Shown: piece after piece, positions 1-8,163 of the stretch
Layout of the letters: every line of letters starts with the position of its first letter
How positions within the stretch are numbered: the first letter of the stretch is position 1
Assembly (NCBI RefSeq): GCF_030908245.1
Contig: NZ_JAVFJJ010000010.1
Span: forward strand, 1-64,000
DNA: 64,000 nucleotides
DNA from: Sinomonas sp. ASV322
Lineage (GTDB): Bacteria > Actinomycetota > Actinomycetes > Actinomycetales > Micrococcaceae
Direction of reading: 5' to 3'
Translations under genes and position numbers: made by a program
The notes under the pieces: model-generated
Databases searched by the model: none
What the model saw: only the letters and a program-made list of their open reading frames with translations
Told to the model about the DNA's origin: nothing

Positions 1-78
1 GGTGACAGTTCTGCCTCAGGACATCGGTGACGGTTCCGGGGTTCTTGGTGGTGACACTTCTTTCGCTCTGATGGGCTG

Positions 79-1380
79 GTGAAGAAGAACTCCACTGTCG
101 ATCCTCGTATCCGTCTCGCGATCTCTCAGTGGCCGGAGAACGCGCCTCGGGGTGCGGTGACGACGTTCTGCGCCGAGCATGGGATCTCGCGGAAGACGTT
201 CTATGCGATCCGCGCCCGGGTCGCCGCGGACGGGCCGGCCGCGGCGCTGGAGCCCAGGTCGCGGCGCCCGAAGAACAGCCCGGCCAGGCTCTCGGACGAT
301 GTGAGGCAGCAGGCCATCGGGGTGCGGGCGGCGCTGGAGCGCTCCGGGCTGGACCACGGTCCGATCAGCGTGCACGAGAAGATGCGTTCCATGGGCCTGG
401 CATCGGTGCCCTCGCCGGCGTCGCTGGCACGCATGTTCCGCCAGGCAGGGGTCGCTCGGGCCGAGCCGAGGAAGAAGCCGCGGGCCGCGTTCCGCCGGTT
501 CGTGTATCCGGCGCCGAACGCGTGCTGGCAGCTGGACGCGACGGAGTACGTGCTCGCCGGCGGGCGCAAGTGCGTGATCTTCCAGCTCATCGACGACCAC
601 TCCCGCTACGCGGTCTCATCGCACGTGGCCCGGTCGGAGACGGCGGAGGCGGCCATCGCCGTGACAAGGAAGGGGATAGCCGCCCACGGGGTGCCGCAGC
701 GGCTCCTGACCGACAACGGCAGTGCGCTGAACCCGATCCGCCGGGGCGTGATCGGCCAGCTGGTCATCTATGTGACCTCCCTCGGAGTCGAGCCGATCAC
801 GGGCAGGCCCAACAAGCCCACCACCCAGGGCAAGAACGAACGCTTCCACCAGACCCTCTTCCGCTGGCTGGACAAGCAGCCCCTCGCCGAGACGATCGAC
901 CAGCTCCAGGAACAGGTCGACGCGTTCGACATCATCTACAACACCCAGCGCCCGCATCAGGGCCTGCCCGGCAGGATCACCCCCCTGCAGGCCTGGGAAG
1001 CGACCCCGAAGGCCGAACCGCCCAGGCCGAGGCCCGCACCGCCCGAGCCCACAGTCCCGGGACGCGGCGCCGCCGCGGCAACACGCATCCGCCCGGGAGT
1101 GGAAGGGACGGCCACCCGCGTCGTGCCCGCCAACGGCGGCATCACGATCCGCGGCGTGAAGTTCCAGATCGGCAGCGCCAGGACCGGACTCCAAGTCCAC
1201 ATCGTCTGGGATCCCGAAGGGATCGCGTTCTTCGACCACCAGGGCACGCTACTGATCGAGCACCTATGGCCGGCCAAAGGAATCACCTACGTCAGCAACG
1301 GCCGCCCCGTCGGCACAAGGCCCCGCACCGACGAAACTGTCACCGATGTCCTGACACACGAACCGTCACCGATGTCCTGA
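79..1380 (+). CDS. IS481-family transposase (DDE integrase core)
   Basis: A 433-residue transposase that cuts and joins the ends of the surrounding element. The N-terminal ~70 residues form a helix-turn-helix region. The integrase core follows: the first acidic residue is in WQLDATEY, the second in LLTDNGSA and the Glu in GKNERFHQTL, giving an intact DDE triad. The C-terminal ~130 residues are a Pro-rich linker followed by a small beta-rich domain. The start is GTG, with no convincing ribosome site. The last residues and the stop codon are encoded inside the right terminal repeats, so gene and end sequence have evolved together. No frameshift or internal stop is seen, so the element may be active. 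Confidence 0.93.
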   Translation: MKKNSTVDPRIRLAISQWPENAPRGAVTTFCAEHGISRKTFYAIRARVAADGPAAALEPRSRRPKNSPARLSDDVRQQAIGVRAALERSGLDHGPISVHEKMRSMGLASVPSPASLARMFRQAGVARAEPRKKPRAAFRRFVYPAPNACWQLDATEYVLAGGRKCVIFQLIDDHSRYAVSSHVARSETAEAAIAVTRKGIAAHGVPQRLLTDNGSALNPIRRGVIGQLVIYVTSLGVEPITGRPNKPTTQGKNERFHQTLFRWLDKQPLAETIDQLQEQVDAFDIIYNTQRPHQGLPGRITPLQAWEATPKAEPPRPRPAPPEPTVPGRGAAAATRIRPGVEGTATRVVPANGGITIRGVKFQIGSARTGLQVHIVWDPEGIAFFDHQGTLLIEHLWPAKGITYVSNGRPVGTRPRTDETVTDVLTHEPSPMS

Positions 1381-1409
1381 GGCAGAACCGTCACCCATGT
1401 CCTGAGACA
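1334..1409. repeat. Triple terminal repeats at the IS right end
   Basis: Three diverged direct copies of the transposase-recognition motif stand side by side (cores TCAGGACAT, reading inward on the minus strand). The middle copy pairs with bases 1-36 of the left end with one mismatch. The 3' codons of the transposase and its stop at 1380 lie within the array. Confidence 0.75.
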
Positions 1410-1583
1410 TCACAGGCGTACGACGACGGCGCACGCCCGGGATGCCGCAGGTCGCCGACGAGCGGGGGTTCTTGAGTTGGGGAAGCCGGTTCTGAAACTG
1501 GGGAGTCCGGTTCAGGTTCCGGGGAAATCGGCTGCGGCGGGAGGCGCGAGACCAGAGCGCGGGGCGCGGAACGCGGGGCCGGG

Positions 1584-2351
1584 CTAGAGGCGCGTCAGGG
1601 CCGGATACTTGGGGCTCAGGTGGTCGCCCGAGGAGCGACCGGTGAGCCGTCGCATGACCCAGGGCCCCGCGAATTCGCGCGCCCACACGACATTCTCGCG
1701 AAGCCGCTCGCGAACGCTCAGGACGGGAAGCTCGGGGGCCTCCGGGACCTCGGCCAGCCCGTCGTGTCCGAGGACGCCCAGCACGCGATTGGCCATCGTC
1801 GCGTGCCCGAGCGCGGACATGTGCATACGATCCTCGGCCCACATGCGCCAGTCCTGGAACTCGTGGAAGCGCCAGTAGTCCACGAGCGTCGCGCCGCGCC
1901 GCTCGGCGATCCACCGGACCTGCTCGTTGTAGACCGCGGTGCGCCCCCGCATCGCGCCGAAGATCTTCGACGAGCCCGCGTCGAAGCCCGTGAAGAGAAG
2001 GACCCGCGCACCGGCGTCCCGGAGGCGCGCGACGGCGGCGTCGTACTCCTCGAGCAGGGCGTCGATGTCGACGCGCGGGCGAAGGATGTCGTTCGCGCCG
2101 GCGTAGAGGGTCACGAGCGTTGGGCGGAGGGCGAGTGCCGGTTCGAGCTGCTCGGCCACGACCTGGCGCAGCTTCTTCCCGCGGATCGCGAGGTTGGCGT
2201 ACGCGAAACCGGGATCAGCGGCCTGGAGGCGCTCGGCCGCGCGATCGGCCCAGCCGCGCACGCCATTCGGGCGCGACGGGTCGGGATCGCCGACACCTTC
2301 CGTGAACGAGTCGCCCAACGCGACCCAGCGCGTGCTGAACTCGCCGCTCAT
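1584..2351 (-). CDS. SGNH/GDSL-family hydrolase
   Basis: A 255-residue SGNH hydrolase, a Ser-His esterase/lipase fold acting on ester bonds of lipids or acylated glycans; substrate unknown. Block I is VALGDSFTEG near residue 10 (nucleophile Ser in GDS), block III is YAGANDI near residue 85, and the catalytic Asp/His pair lies in DRMHMSALGH near residue 190. No signal peptide is visible, so it is probably cytoplasmic. The ATG at 2351 is chosen because conservation begins there; the open frame continues upstream only through low-complexity sequence of the overlapping MarR gene. ATG and the MarR stop share ATGA (2348-2351), so the two are probably translated together. A paralogue lies at 12991-13824. 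Confidence 0.9.
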   Translation of the reverse strand: MSGEFSTRWVALGDSFTEGVGDPDPSRPNGVRGWADRAAERLQAADPGFAYANLAIRGKKLRQVVAEQLEPALALRPTLVTLYAGANDILRPRVDIDALLEEYDAAVARLRDAGARVLLFTGFDAGSSKIFGAMRGRTAVYNEQVRWIAERRGATLVDYWRFHEFQDWRMWAEDRMHMSALGHATMANRVLGVLGHDGLAEVPEAPELPVLSVRERLRENVVWAREFAGPWVMRRLTGRSSGDHLSPKYPALTRL

Positions 2352-3037
2352 GCCGCGCCCCCGCCGTCGCCCGCTGCCTTTGCCCCGCCGCCGCGCGTTG
2401 CCTGCACCCCGCCGCCGCCCAATGGCCGCGCCCCGCCGTCGCCCAATGGCCGCGCCCCGCCGTCGCCCGCCGCCTGCACCCCGCCGTCGCGCCCGGGCGC
2501 CTCCGCACCTTGGCCAGGCGCGGCGCGATGCTTGGGGCACGGAAGGCCCGGATCGCGGGTCACGTCGCGGAAGATCCACGAGGCGTCGTCGAGCTGCGCG
2601 ACGATCTTCTCGGCGACATCGGCGAGGAGCCGGGTGTCGTTCTCGTCGAGCCCGTCGAACACGATCTCCCGCACGCGCTCGACGTGGTCGGGGGCCAGGT
2701 CGAGGATCGTCTCCCACCCGAGGTCGGTGAGGTGCGCGTTGGTGACTCGGGCGTCGTCGGGCGAGGGCTCGCGGTCGATCCAGCCGCGCCGCTCAAGCTT
2801 CGATACGACATGGGACAGCCTCGAGAGCGACGCGGAGGTCCGGGCGGCCAGCTCCTTCATCGGAAGGGACCTCCCGTCCGTCTCGCTCAGCATCGCGAGG
2901 ACGCTGTAGTCGAAGAGGGAAAGCCTCCCGAGGGAGGTCAGATGCGCGTCGAGCGCGGCTGGAAGGAGCGTCGTCACGCTCAGAAGGGCCAGCCAGGCCC
3001 GGCGCTCGTCGGCCGAGAGCCAGCGGGGTTCCGTCAC
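2348..3037 (-). CDS. MarR-family transcriptional regulator with repetitive C-terminal tail
   Basis: A 229-residue protein. Residues ~1-165 match the MarR winged-helix family: dimer helices, then the recognition region (MKELAARTSASLSRLSHVV) and the wing ending in SPDDAR. MarR proteins bind palindromic operators and respond to small phenolic or lipophilic ligands. The last ~65 residues are unusual, a Gly/Ala/Arg tail with repeats such as GDGGARPL made by short in-frame DNA repeats at about 2395-2480. The GTG at 3037 is chosen because the family fold begins just after it; an ORF extension exists upstream but is not conserved in character. It is divergent from the phosphoesterase gene, with 140 bp between the starts where its operator may lie. 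Confidence 0.85.
   Translation of the reverse strand: MTEPRWLSADERRAWLALLSVTTLLPAALDAHLTSLGRLSLFDYSVLAMLSETDGRSLPMKELAARTSASLSRLSHVVSKLERRGWIDREPSPDDARVTNAHLTDLGWETILDLAPDHVERVREIVFDGLDENDTRLLADVAEKIVAQLDDASWIFRDVTRDPGLPCPKHRAAPGQGAEAPGRDGGVQAAGDGGARPLGDGGARPLGGGGVQATRGGGAKAAGDGGGAA
2395..2490. repeat. In-frame short repeats in the MarR tail
   Basis: Imperfect 15- and 18-bp units built from CCGCCGTCGCCCAATGGCCG and relatives lie inside the 3' part of the MarR gene. The reading frame is kept and encodes GDGGARPL-type peptide repeats. Confidence 0.6.
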
Positions 3038-3177
3038 GGATATCAAGCATAGGACGCCGCCGAGTCGACTCTCGGATTGGAGGCGAAGGGGCCTCTTCGG
3101 CGCGCGCTGTTCCGCGCCGTCGCCCGCTCCTCTAGCCTGTGTCCCGGAGGCCCACACGATTCCGGGAAGGAACGCCA

Positions 3178-4500
3178 ATGACCGCAGGTCTCGCCGCAAT
3201 CGACCACATCGTCGTCCTCATGCTCGAGAACCGGTCCTTCGACCACATGCTCGGCTATCTCTACCATTCGTCCGGAAATGTCTCGCCGAGCGGTGCCCCG
3301 TTCGCGGGGCTCACCGGCACCGAGAGCTGTCCCGGGACCAACGGCCAGCCCGTGTCCGTCTACCCCATCACGCCGTCCACGACCGACGGCTACTTCATGC
3401 CCGGCGCGGACCCCGGCGAGGGCTTCCTGAAGACCAACAACCAGCTCTTCGGAACCCAGAGCCCGGCCGCGGGCGCCGTGCCGACCATGAAGGGCTTCGT
3501 CACCGACTACGCCCAGGCGATCAAGGACAACCAGGCGAAGGGCTGGTACGTCGTGCCCGGAACGGCCCCGAACTGGATCATGGGCTGCTATGCACCCGAA
3601 ACGCTGCCCGTCCTGAGCGCGCTCGCCCGCGGCTTCGCCGTGTGCGACCACTGGTTCGGCGCCGTGCCGACCCAGACCATGCCGAACCGGGCGTTCGCGT
3701 GCGCCGGGACGAGTCAGGGCCATCTGGACGACGTCACAAAGTCCTACACGGTTCCGAGCATCTTCGGTCTCCTCGGGAAGCACGGGGTGCCGTGGAAGAT
3801 CTACGGGTACGACAAGCAGCCCCTCACGAGGCTCAATTTCCCGGACACGCACAGCGCGCCGGCCGCGAACATCGGGCTCTTCGCCGACTTCAAGGCTGAC
3901 GCCGCCGCCGGCAAGCTCCCCGCGTACGCGTTCGTCGAGCCCAGCTGGAGCTCGACGGGGAACAGCCAGCACCCGAACTACAGTGTCGCGGCCGGCGAAC
4001 AGCTCCTCCTCGACACGTACCGGGCGCTCTCCTCGGGTCCGGGGTGGGCCAAGACCCTGCTCATCATCACGTACGACGAGCACGGCGGGTGCTACGACCA
4101 CGTCCCGCCGCCCTCCGGCGCGACCCCGCCCGACAACTCCGTGGGCGAGTTCGGCTTCGACTTCACACGCTTCGGGCCGCGCGTTCCGACCGTCCTCGTG
4201 AGCCCGCTCATCCCCGCGGGCAGCGTGTTCCGCGTTCCCGACACGAGCACGCCGCTCGACCACACGAGCATCCTGGCCACGGTCGAACATCGGTGGAACC
4301 TTCCGGCGCTCACGAAGAGGGACGCGGCCGCGCCCGACGTCGGCGGGGCCCTCAGCCTCGCGACTCCGCGGACCGACGATCCGCTCGCCGGCGTCACCGC
4401 CCCGACCGCGCCTCCGGTCCCCGCTCAGCTCCTCACGCAGCCCTCCCACCTCGCCGAGGTGCGCGACGAGCTCGCGGCGACGTTCGCGCCCCCGTCCTGA
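3178..4500 (+). CDS. Phospholipase C / acid phosphatase-like phosphoesterase (PF04185 type)
   Basis: A 440-residue member of the phosphoesterase family that includes bacterial non-haemolytic phospholipases C and AcpA acid phosphatases. The diagnostic metal-site motif is at the start (VLMLENRSFDHMLGY, residues ~14-28), followed by GCYAPETLPVL, ITYDEHGGCYDHVPPP near 300 and DHTSILATVEHRW near 360. It probably hydrolyses phosphodiester or phosphomonoester bonds of phospholipids. There is no signal peptide or Tat motif at this start, unlike many secreted relatives. The ATG at 3178 follows GGAAGGAACGCCA, a good ribosome site, which decides against the slightly longer upstream frame. It is divergent from the MarR gene; a repeat array lies downstream. 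Confidence 0.9.
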   Translation: MTAGLAAIDHIVVLMLENRSFDHMLGYLYHSSGNVSPSGAPFAGLTGTESCPGTNGQPVSVYPITPSTTDGYFMPGADPGEGFLKTNNQLFGTQSPAAGAVPTMKGFVTDYAQAIKDNQAKGWYVVPGTAPNWIMGCYAPETLPVLSALARGFAVCDHWFGAVPTQTMPNRAFACAGTSQGHLDDVTKSYTVPSIFGLLGKHGVPWKIYGYDKQPLTRLNFPDTHSAPAANIGLFADFKADAAAGKLPAYAFVEPSWSSTGNSQHPNYSVAAGEQLLLDTYRALSSGPGWAKTLLIITYDEHGGCYDHVPPPSGATPPDNSVGEFGFDFTRFGPRVPTVLVSPLIPAGSVFRVPDTSTPLDHTSILATVEHRWNLPALTKRDAAAPDVGGALSLATPRTDDPLAGVTAPTAPPVPAQLLTQPSHLAEVRDELAATFAPPS

Positions 4501-4593
4501 CGGCTCGCCGGCCGTTTTGGGCCCACGGCGAGGTACCCGGCCTGAGCACGCGAAGGCTGGGAGCCGGTGGGGAGGGCCACGTTCCGCGGGTGC

Positions 4594-4719
4594 ACACCCG
4601 CGGGACGTGACCCCCGGACGGCGTAACACCCGCGGGACGTGACCCCCGGACGGCGTAACACCCGCGGGACGTGACCCCCGGACGGCGTAACACCCGCGGG
4701 ACGTGACCCCCGGACGGCC
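4594..4719. repeat. Four tandem copies of a 32-bp unit
   Basis: Units start at 4594, 4626, 4658 and 4690 (the last lacks its final bases) and are identical where complete. Each contains the self-complementary CCCGCGGG followed by ACGTGACCCC and GGACGGCGTAAC. There are no spacers. The array lies between the phosphoesterase and gluQ and stops about 30 bp before the gluQ start. Confidence 0.9.
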
Positions 4720-4750
4720 AACGACGACGGCGCGTGGCTAACCTTGGGGC

Positions 4751-5656
4751 ATGACGTCCGCCGGCCGCTTCGCCCCCAGCCCCTCCGGCGAGCTGCACAT
4801 CGGGAATCTCCGCACGGCCCTGCTCGCATGGCTCTTCGCGAGATCGACCGGCCGGCGCTTCCTCCTCCGCGTCGAGGACCTCGACCGAGCCCGGGCGGGC
4901 GCCGAGGAAGTCCAGCTGCGCGATCTCGCGGCGATCGGGATCGACTGGGACGGCGACGTCGTGCGCCAGACCGAGCGCACCGAGCTCTACGCGGACGCCC
5001 TGCGCCGCCTCGCCGCGGACGGCCTCACCTATGAGTGCTTCTGCACGCGCCGCGAGATCCAGGAGGCGCCGAGCGCCCCGCACGCCCCCCAGGGCGCCTA
5101 CCCCCGCACGTGCCGCGACCTCACCGAGGCACAGCGCGCACGACGCCGGGCCGAGCGTCCCGCGGCGGTCCGGCTGCGCGCCGGGGTCAGCGAGTGGGCC
5201 GTCTCCGATGTGCTGCACGGGCGCTACGCGGGCCTCGTCGACGACTTCGTGCTCGAGCGCAACGACGGGGTGGTCGCGTACAACCTCGCCGTGGTCGTCG
5301 ACGACGCCGAGCAGGGCGTGGACCAGGTGGTCCGCGGCGACGACCTCCTGCCCTCGACCCCGCGGCAGGCCTATCTCGCGGGGCTCCTCGGGTGCCGCGT
5401 GCCTGAGTATGCGCACGTCCCGCTCGTGCTCAACGCGGCCGGCCGGCGGCTCGCGAAGCGCGATGGCGCCGTGACACTCGCGGCCCTCGTGAACGCTGGC
5501 GTGCGGCCAGAACGGGTGACCGAGCGGCTCCTCGAGTCCCTCGGACTCCCCGGCTCCCTTCCGGAGGCCCTCGCAGTGTTCGATCCGGCGGCTCTCCCCC
5601 GCGACCCCGTTCTTCTCCCGGAATTGTCGGGTTACGCAGGGTCAACGCGCCTTTGA
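4751..5656 (+). CDS. gluQ: Glutamyl-Q tRNA(Asp) synthetase
   Basis: A 301-residue paralogue of the catalytic half of glutamyl-tRNA synthetase. The family activates glutamate and attaches it to queuosine at the wobble position of tRNA(Asp), without the anticodon-binding domain. Visible evidence: FAPSPSGELHIGN (HIGH-type motif, residues 7-19), RVEDLDRAR, the zinc-site Cys residues ECFCTRRE with a following Tyr/Cys pair, GDDLLPSTPRQ, and a KMSKS-like LAKRDGAV near 235. The length equals the usual ~290-300. The ATG at 4751 begins right at the conserved Rossmann strand. The last codons run into a long inverted repeat that probably ends transcription from both sides. Confidence 0.95.
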   Translation: MTSAGRFAPSPSGELHIGNLRTALLAWLFARSTGRRFLLRVEDLDRARAGAEEVQLRDLAAIGIDWDGDVVRQTERTELYADALRRLAADGLTYECFCTRREIQEAPSAPHAPQGAYPRTCRDLTEAQRARRRAERPAAVRLRAGVSEWAVSDVLHGRYAGLVDDFVLERNDGVVAYNLAVVVDDAEQGVDQVVRGDDLLPSTPRQAYLAGLLGCRVPEYAHVPLVLNAAGRRLAKRDGAVTLAALVNAGVRPERVTERLLESLGLPGSLPEALAVFDPAALPRDPVLLPELSGYAGSTRL

Positions 5657-5676
5657 CCCTGCTCAACCCGACAATT
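5622..5676. terminator. Long hairpin overlapping the gluQ 3' end
   Basis: Arms 5622-5645 and 5653-5676 (24 bp each, beginning AATTGTCGGGTT) pair with only two mismatches around a 7-base loop CGCGCCT. The hairpin covers the gluQ stop codon and lies between convergent genes, so it may act as a bidirectional terminator. No T-run is present. Confidence 0.65.
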
Positions 5677-5693
5677 GCGCGCGGGCGGGGCCC

Positions 5694-6902
5694 CTACTGC
5701 ATCGTGAAGCGCCGGGCCGTCCACGCGCGCACGGCCTCCGCCCGGTAGAGTCCCGCGAACACGGCGTTCCGCGCCGCCATGACCGGCCCCGCGAGCGGCC
5801 TTCCCAAGGCCATGTTGAGTCCCGCGTGCCGGGCCGCCTCGGCCGCCGCCCGCCGTCGTTCGCCCTCGACCGCAGCCCACAGCTCGGGCCACGCGCCGTC
5901 GTTCTCCGCAGCCCGCGCGAGGAGCGGCGCGAAGGCCTCCGCGTCGAGCCAGCCGAGCGTCATGCCCTGGCCGCCGATCGGGCTCAGCTCGTGCGCGGCG
6001 TCGCCGACGAGCACCGTGCGCCCCCGAACCATCGTCTCGGCAAGGCGCTCACGCACGGTGAAGGCGCTCAGCATCGAGTTCGTCTCGGCATCGACGGATT
6101 CTCCCGTCCGCTCGGCGATGAGCCGCGCGAGGCCGCCCGCCGACGGGGCGGCCACGGGCGAATCCACATGTACGACCCACCGGCGCACGCCGCCCGGCAG
6201 CGGGAACGCCTCGACAATCCCGCCCGGCTCGAGGTGCAGGACGGCGGCGGCGCCGTCGTCGGTCGCGTCGGCGAAGTCGCCCATGAGGTACGCGTCCGGG
6301 TAGGCACGCTCGCGCACCGCGACCCCGAGAAAGGCCCGCATCGGCGAGTGCGCGCCGTCGGCCGCGACAACCCAGCGGCCCGCGAAGGCGAGCTCGCCGC
6401 CGTCGGCCCCGACCGCGCGGACGACGCAACCCGCATCCGTTCTTCCTTCCCCCGCCCTACCCGCCCCACCCGCCCCGCCCGCCCCGCCAGCCCCCACCGC
6501 GCGCGTGCCCCGCCGGAGGGCCGACGGCGCGAGCTCGGCAAGCCGCGTTTCGAGGGCCTCCTCCGTGCGCCACTGCGGGACGGCTAGCACGGGCGGGTCG
6601 AACGCGAGGCGCGCGACGTCTCGCCCGCGCGAGCGCGCGACACCGCCGGTGATCCGCACGCCGTCGGCCGCAAGCCCGTCCGCGACGCCCGCGGTCGCGA
6701 GGACGCGGAGGCCGGGCGGGTGGATGCCGATCGCGCGCGAGTGCTGCAGCCGTTCGGTGCGGGCTTCGAGGACGACGACGTCGACGCCCCGCTGCGCGAG
6801 CAGCACGCCGAGGCAGAGGCCCACGGGGCCGCCCCCGACGATCACGACGTCGTGCCGTTCCGCGCCGCGCCGTTCAGCGCCCCGCTCATCGGGCACGCGC
6901 AT
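5694..6902 (-). CDS. FAD-dependent monooxygenase (UbiH/PheA-TfdB type)
   Basis: A 402-residue flavoprotein aromatic hydroxylase. It has the FAD ADP-binding motif VVIVGGGPVGL near residue 20, a DG-type motif (WVVAADGAHSPMR, residues ~185-197) and the GD motif VGDAAHELSPIGGQG near 305, in the order of class A flavin monooxygenases. ATG 6902 overlaps the polyketide synthase stop as ATGA, so it almost certainly hydroxylates that enzyme's phenolic product, as the flavoprotein SrsC does after SrsA in Streptomyces (known for that pathway, inferred here). A run of GAGGAGGAG residues around 150, coded by a short DNA repeat at about 6455-6500, is an added linker. Confidence 0.88.
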   Translation of the reverse strand: MRVPDERGAERRGAERHDVVIVGGGPVGLCLGVLLAQRGVDVVVLEARTERLQHSRAIGIHPPGLRVLATAGVADGLAADGVRITGGVARSRGRDVARLAFDPPVLAVPQWRTEEALETRLAELAPSALRRGTRAVGAGGAGGAGGAGRAGEGRTDAGCVVRAVGADGGELAFAGRWVVAADGAHSPMRAFLGVAVRERAYPDAYLMGDFADATDDGAAAVLHLEPGGIVEAFPLPGGVRRWVVHVDSPVAAPSAGGLARLIAERTGESVDAETNSMLSAFTVRERLAETMVRGRTVLVGDAAHELSPIGGQGMTLGWLDAEAFAPLLARAAENDGAWPELWAAVEGERRRAAAEAARHAGLNMALGRPLAGPVMAARNAVFAGLYRAEAVRAWTARRFTMQ

Positions 6903-8071
6903 CAGGGATGCACGCGGGTCAAGAGCGCGGTTTCGACGGTCAGGCCCGGGCCGAACGCCATCGCGCACACGCGCTCGGTGCCCGGCCGCCCGCCGTCGGC
7001 CGCTGTTGTACCGGACGCGTCGCCCGAACGCGGCAGCCCGAGGATGCGCTCGAGGACGAACATGACCGTCGCGCTGCTCATGTTCCCGAACTCGCGCAGG
7101 GTCTCGCGTGCGGGGACGGCCTGGGTCTCGCTCAGGCCGAGCCGGCCGACGACCTTGTCCACGATGCTCCGGCCGCCCGGGTGGATGGCCCAATGCTCGA
7201 TCTCGGCGTGCGGCCGGCCGGACAGTGCGGGATCGCCCTCGAGGAGCGGCTCGAGCGCGCCAGTGATGTAGTCGTCGATGATGTGCGGGACGTACGTGCC
7301 GAGGACCATCTCGAAGCCTCGGTCGCCGATGTTCCACGCCATCGTCTCCTCGCCGACGGGCGTCAGCGTCGTCTCGAACGCGTCGAGGCTCAGGGCCGGG
7401 CGCGTGAGCGGGAGGTCCCTGGCCGTGACGACGGCGGCCGCGGCGCCGTCCGCGAAGAGGGACGCGCCGAGGATCGTGTCCGGGTCGTTCGAGCTGCGCA
7501 CGTGCAGCGTGCAGAGCTCAACAATGGCCACGAGCACGACGGCGTTCGGGTCCGCCTCGCAGAACGCCTTCGCGGCGCGGAGGGCCGGAAAGGCGGCGTA
7601 GCAGCCCATGAAGCCCAGGTGGAGTCGCTGGACAGACGGTTTGAGGCCGAGTTCCCGGACGATCCGGTAGTCGGGGCCCGGGTTGAAGAAGCCCGTACAC
7701 GAGACCGTGATGACGTGCGTGACGTCCTCGGGGCCGAGGCCGTCGGCCTTGTCGAGCGCGCGGCGTGCGGTCTCGGTGAAGAGCGGCGTGGCCTCGCGGA
7801 CGAAGAGGTCGTTGCGGGTCTTCGTGCTCGGGTTGAGAACCGCTCTGGTTGACGGATCGAAGAACTCCGGGTCGTGGTCGGGGCGGTCCCACGAGAATTC
7901 GGCGACGGCCGTGTGGCGCGTGTCGATCGCGGCCGCGTCGAAGCACGCGCGGACGAGGCGGGTTCCGAGCCGGGTGAGGCCTTCCTGCGCGGCGAAGACG
8001 TCGCGGGCCTCGGCCTGCTTGAGGACCGTCGCGGGGACTGCGGTTTCCAGGGACCTCATGAGGACCGTCAT
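6902..8071 (-). CDS. Type III polyketide synthase (chalcone/resorcinol synthase-like)
   Basis: A 389-residue homodimeric ketosynthase that extends an acyl-CoA starter with malonyl-CoA and cyclises the chain. The catalytic triad is complete: Cys157 in GFMGCYAAF, His297 in WAIHPGGRS and Asn330 in FGNMSSAT. It lacks the signs of a FabH-type enzyme and has the type III family length. ATG at 8071 is preferred; an in-frame ATG at 8059 is possible, and neither has a strong ribosome site. The stop is coupled to the monooxygenase start, giving a minimal two-gene pathway probably making an alkylresorcinol, pyrone or quinone-type lipid. No methyltransferase gene is next to it, unlike srsABC-type loci. 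Confidence 0.93.
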   Translation of the reverse strand: MTVLMRSLETAVPATVLKQAEARDVFAAQEGLTRLGTRLVRACFDAAAIDTRHTAVAEFSWDRPDHDPEFFDPSTRAVLNPSTKTRNDLFVREATPLFTETARRALDKADGLGPEDVTHVITVSCTGFFNPGPDYRIVRELGLKPSVQRLHLGFMGCYAAFPALRAAKAFCEADPNAVVLVAIVELCTLHVRSSNDPDTILGASLFADGAAAAVVTARDLPLTRPALSLDAFETTLTPVGEETMAWNIGDRGFEMVLGTYVPHIIDDYITGALEPLLEGDPALSGRPHAEIEHWAIHPGGRSIVDKVVGRLGLSETQAVPARETLREFGNMSSATVMFVLERILGLPRSGDASGTTAADGGRPGTERVCAMAFGPGLTVETALLTRVHP

Positions 8072-8163
8072 GGGCCATTCTCGCTGCCGACAGGGCCGCG
8101 GGGGCAAGGGGTGAACGGCGGATTGTCGAGTGGCCCAATGGTCTCCGACGGCTCCCGGGCACC

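Larger units (their letters stand above)
1..1409 (+). mobile_element. IS481-family insertion sequence, left tip cut by window edge
   Basis: One transposase gene is flanked by related inverted termini. Bases 1-36 match the reverse complement of 1360-1395 with a single mismatch. The right end carries three related copies of a roughly 25-30 bp motif with core TCAGGACAT(C/G)GGTGAC (about 1334-1356, 1360-1384, 1385-1409) and ends in ACA at 1409, as expected for an element beginning TGT. The left outermost copy is only half present because the window starts inside it, so about a dozen bases of the element lie upstream. The target-site duplication cannot be checked from this window. Confidence 0.85.

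Noticed and set aside
129-1475. 448-codon open frame overlapping the transposase
   Set aside because: Out-of-frame shadow rich in Arg/Gly/Ala; the DDE motifs are only in the frame beginning at 79.
4594-4719. CRISPR or iteron origin
   Set aside because: No spacers; no replication initiator gene nearby; units are contiguous.
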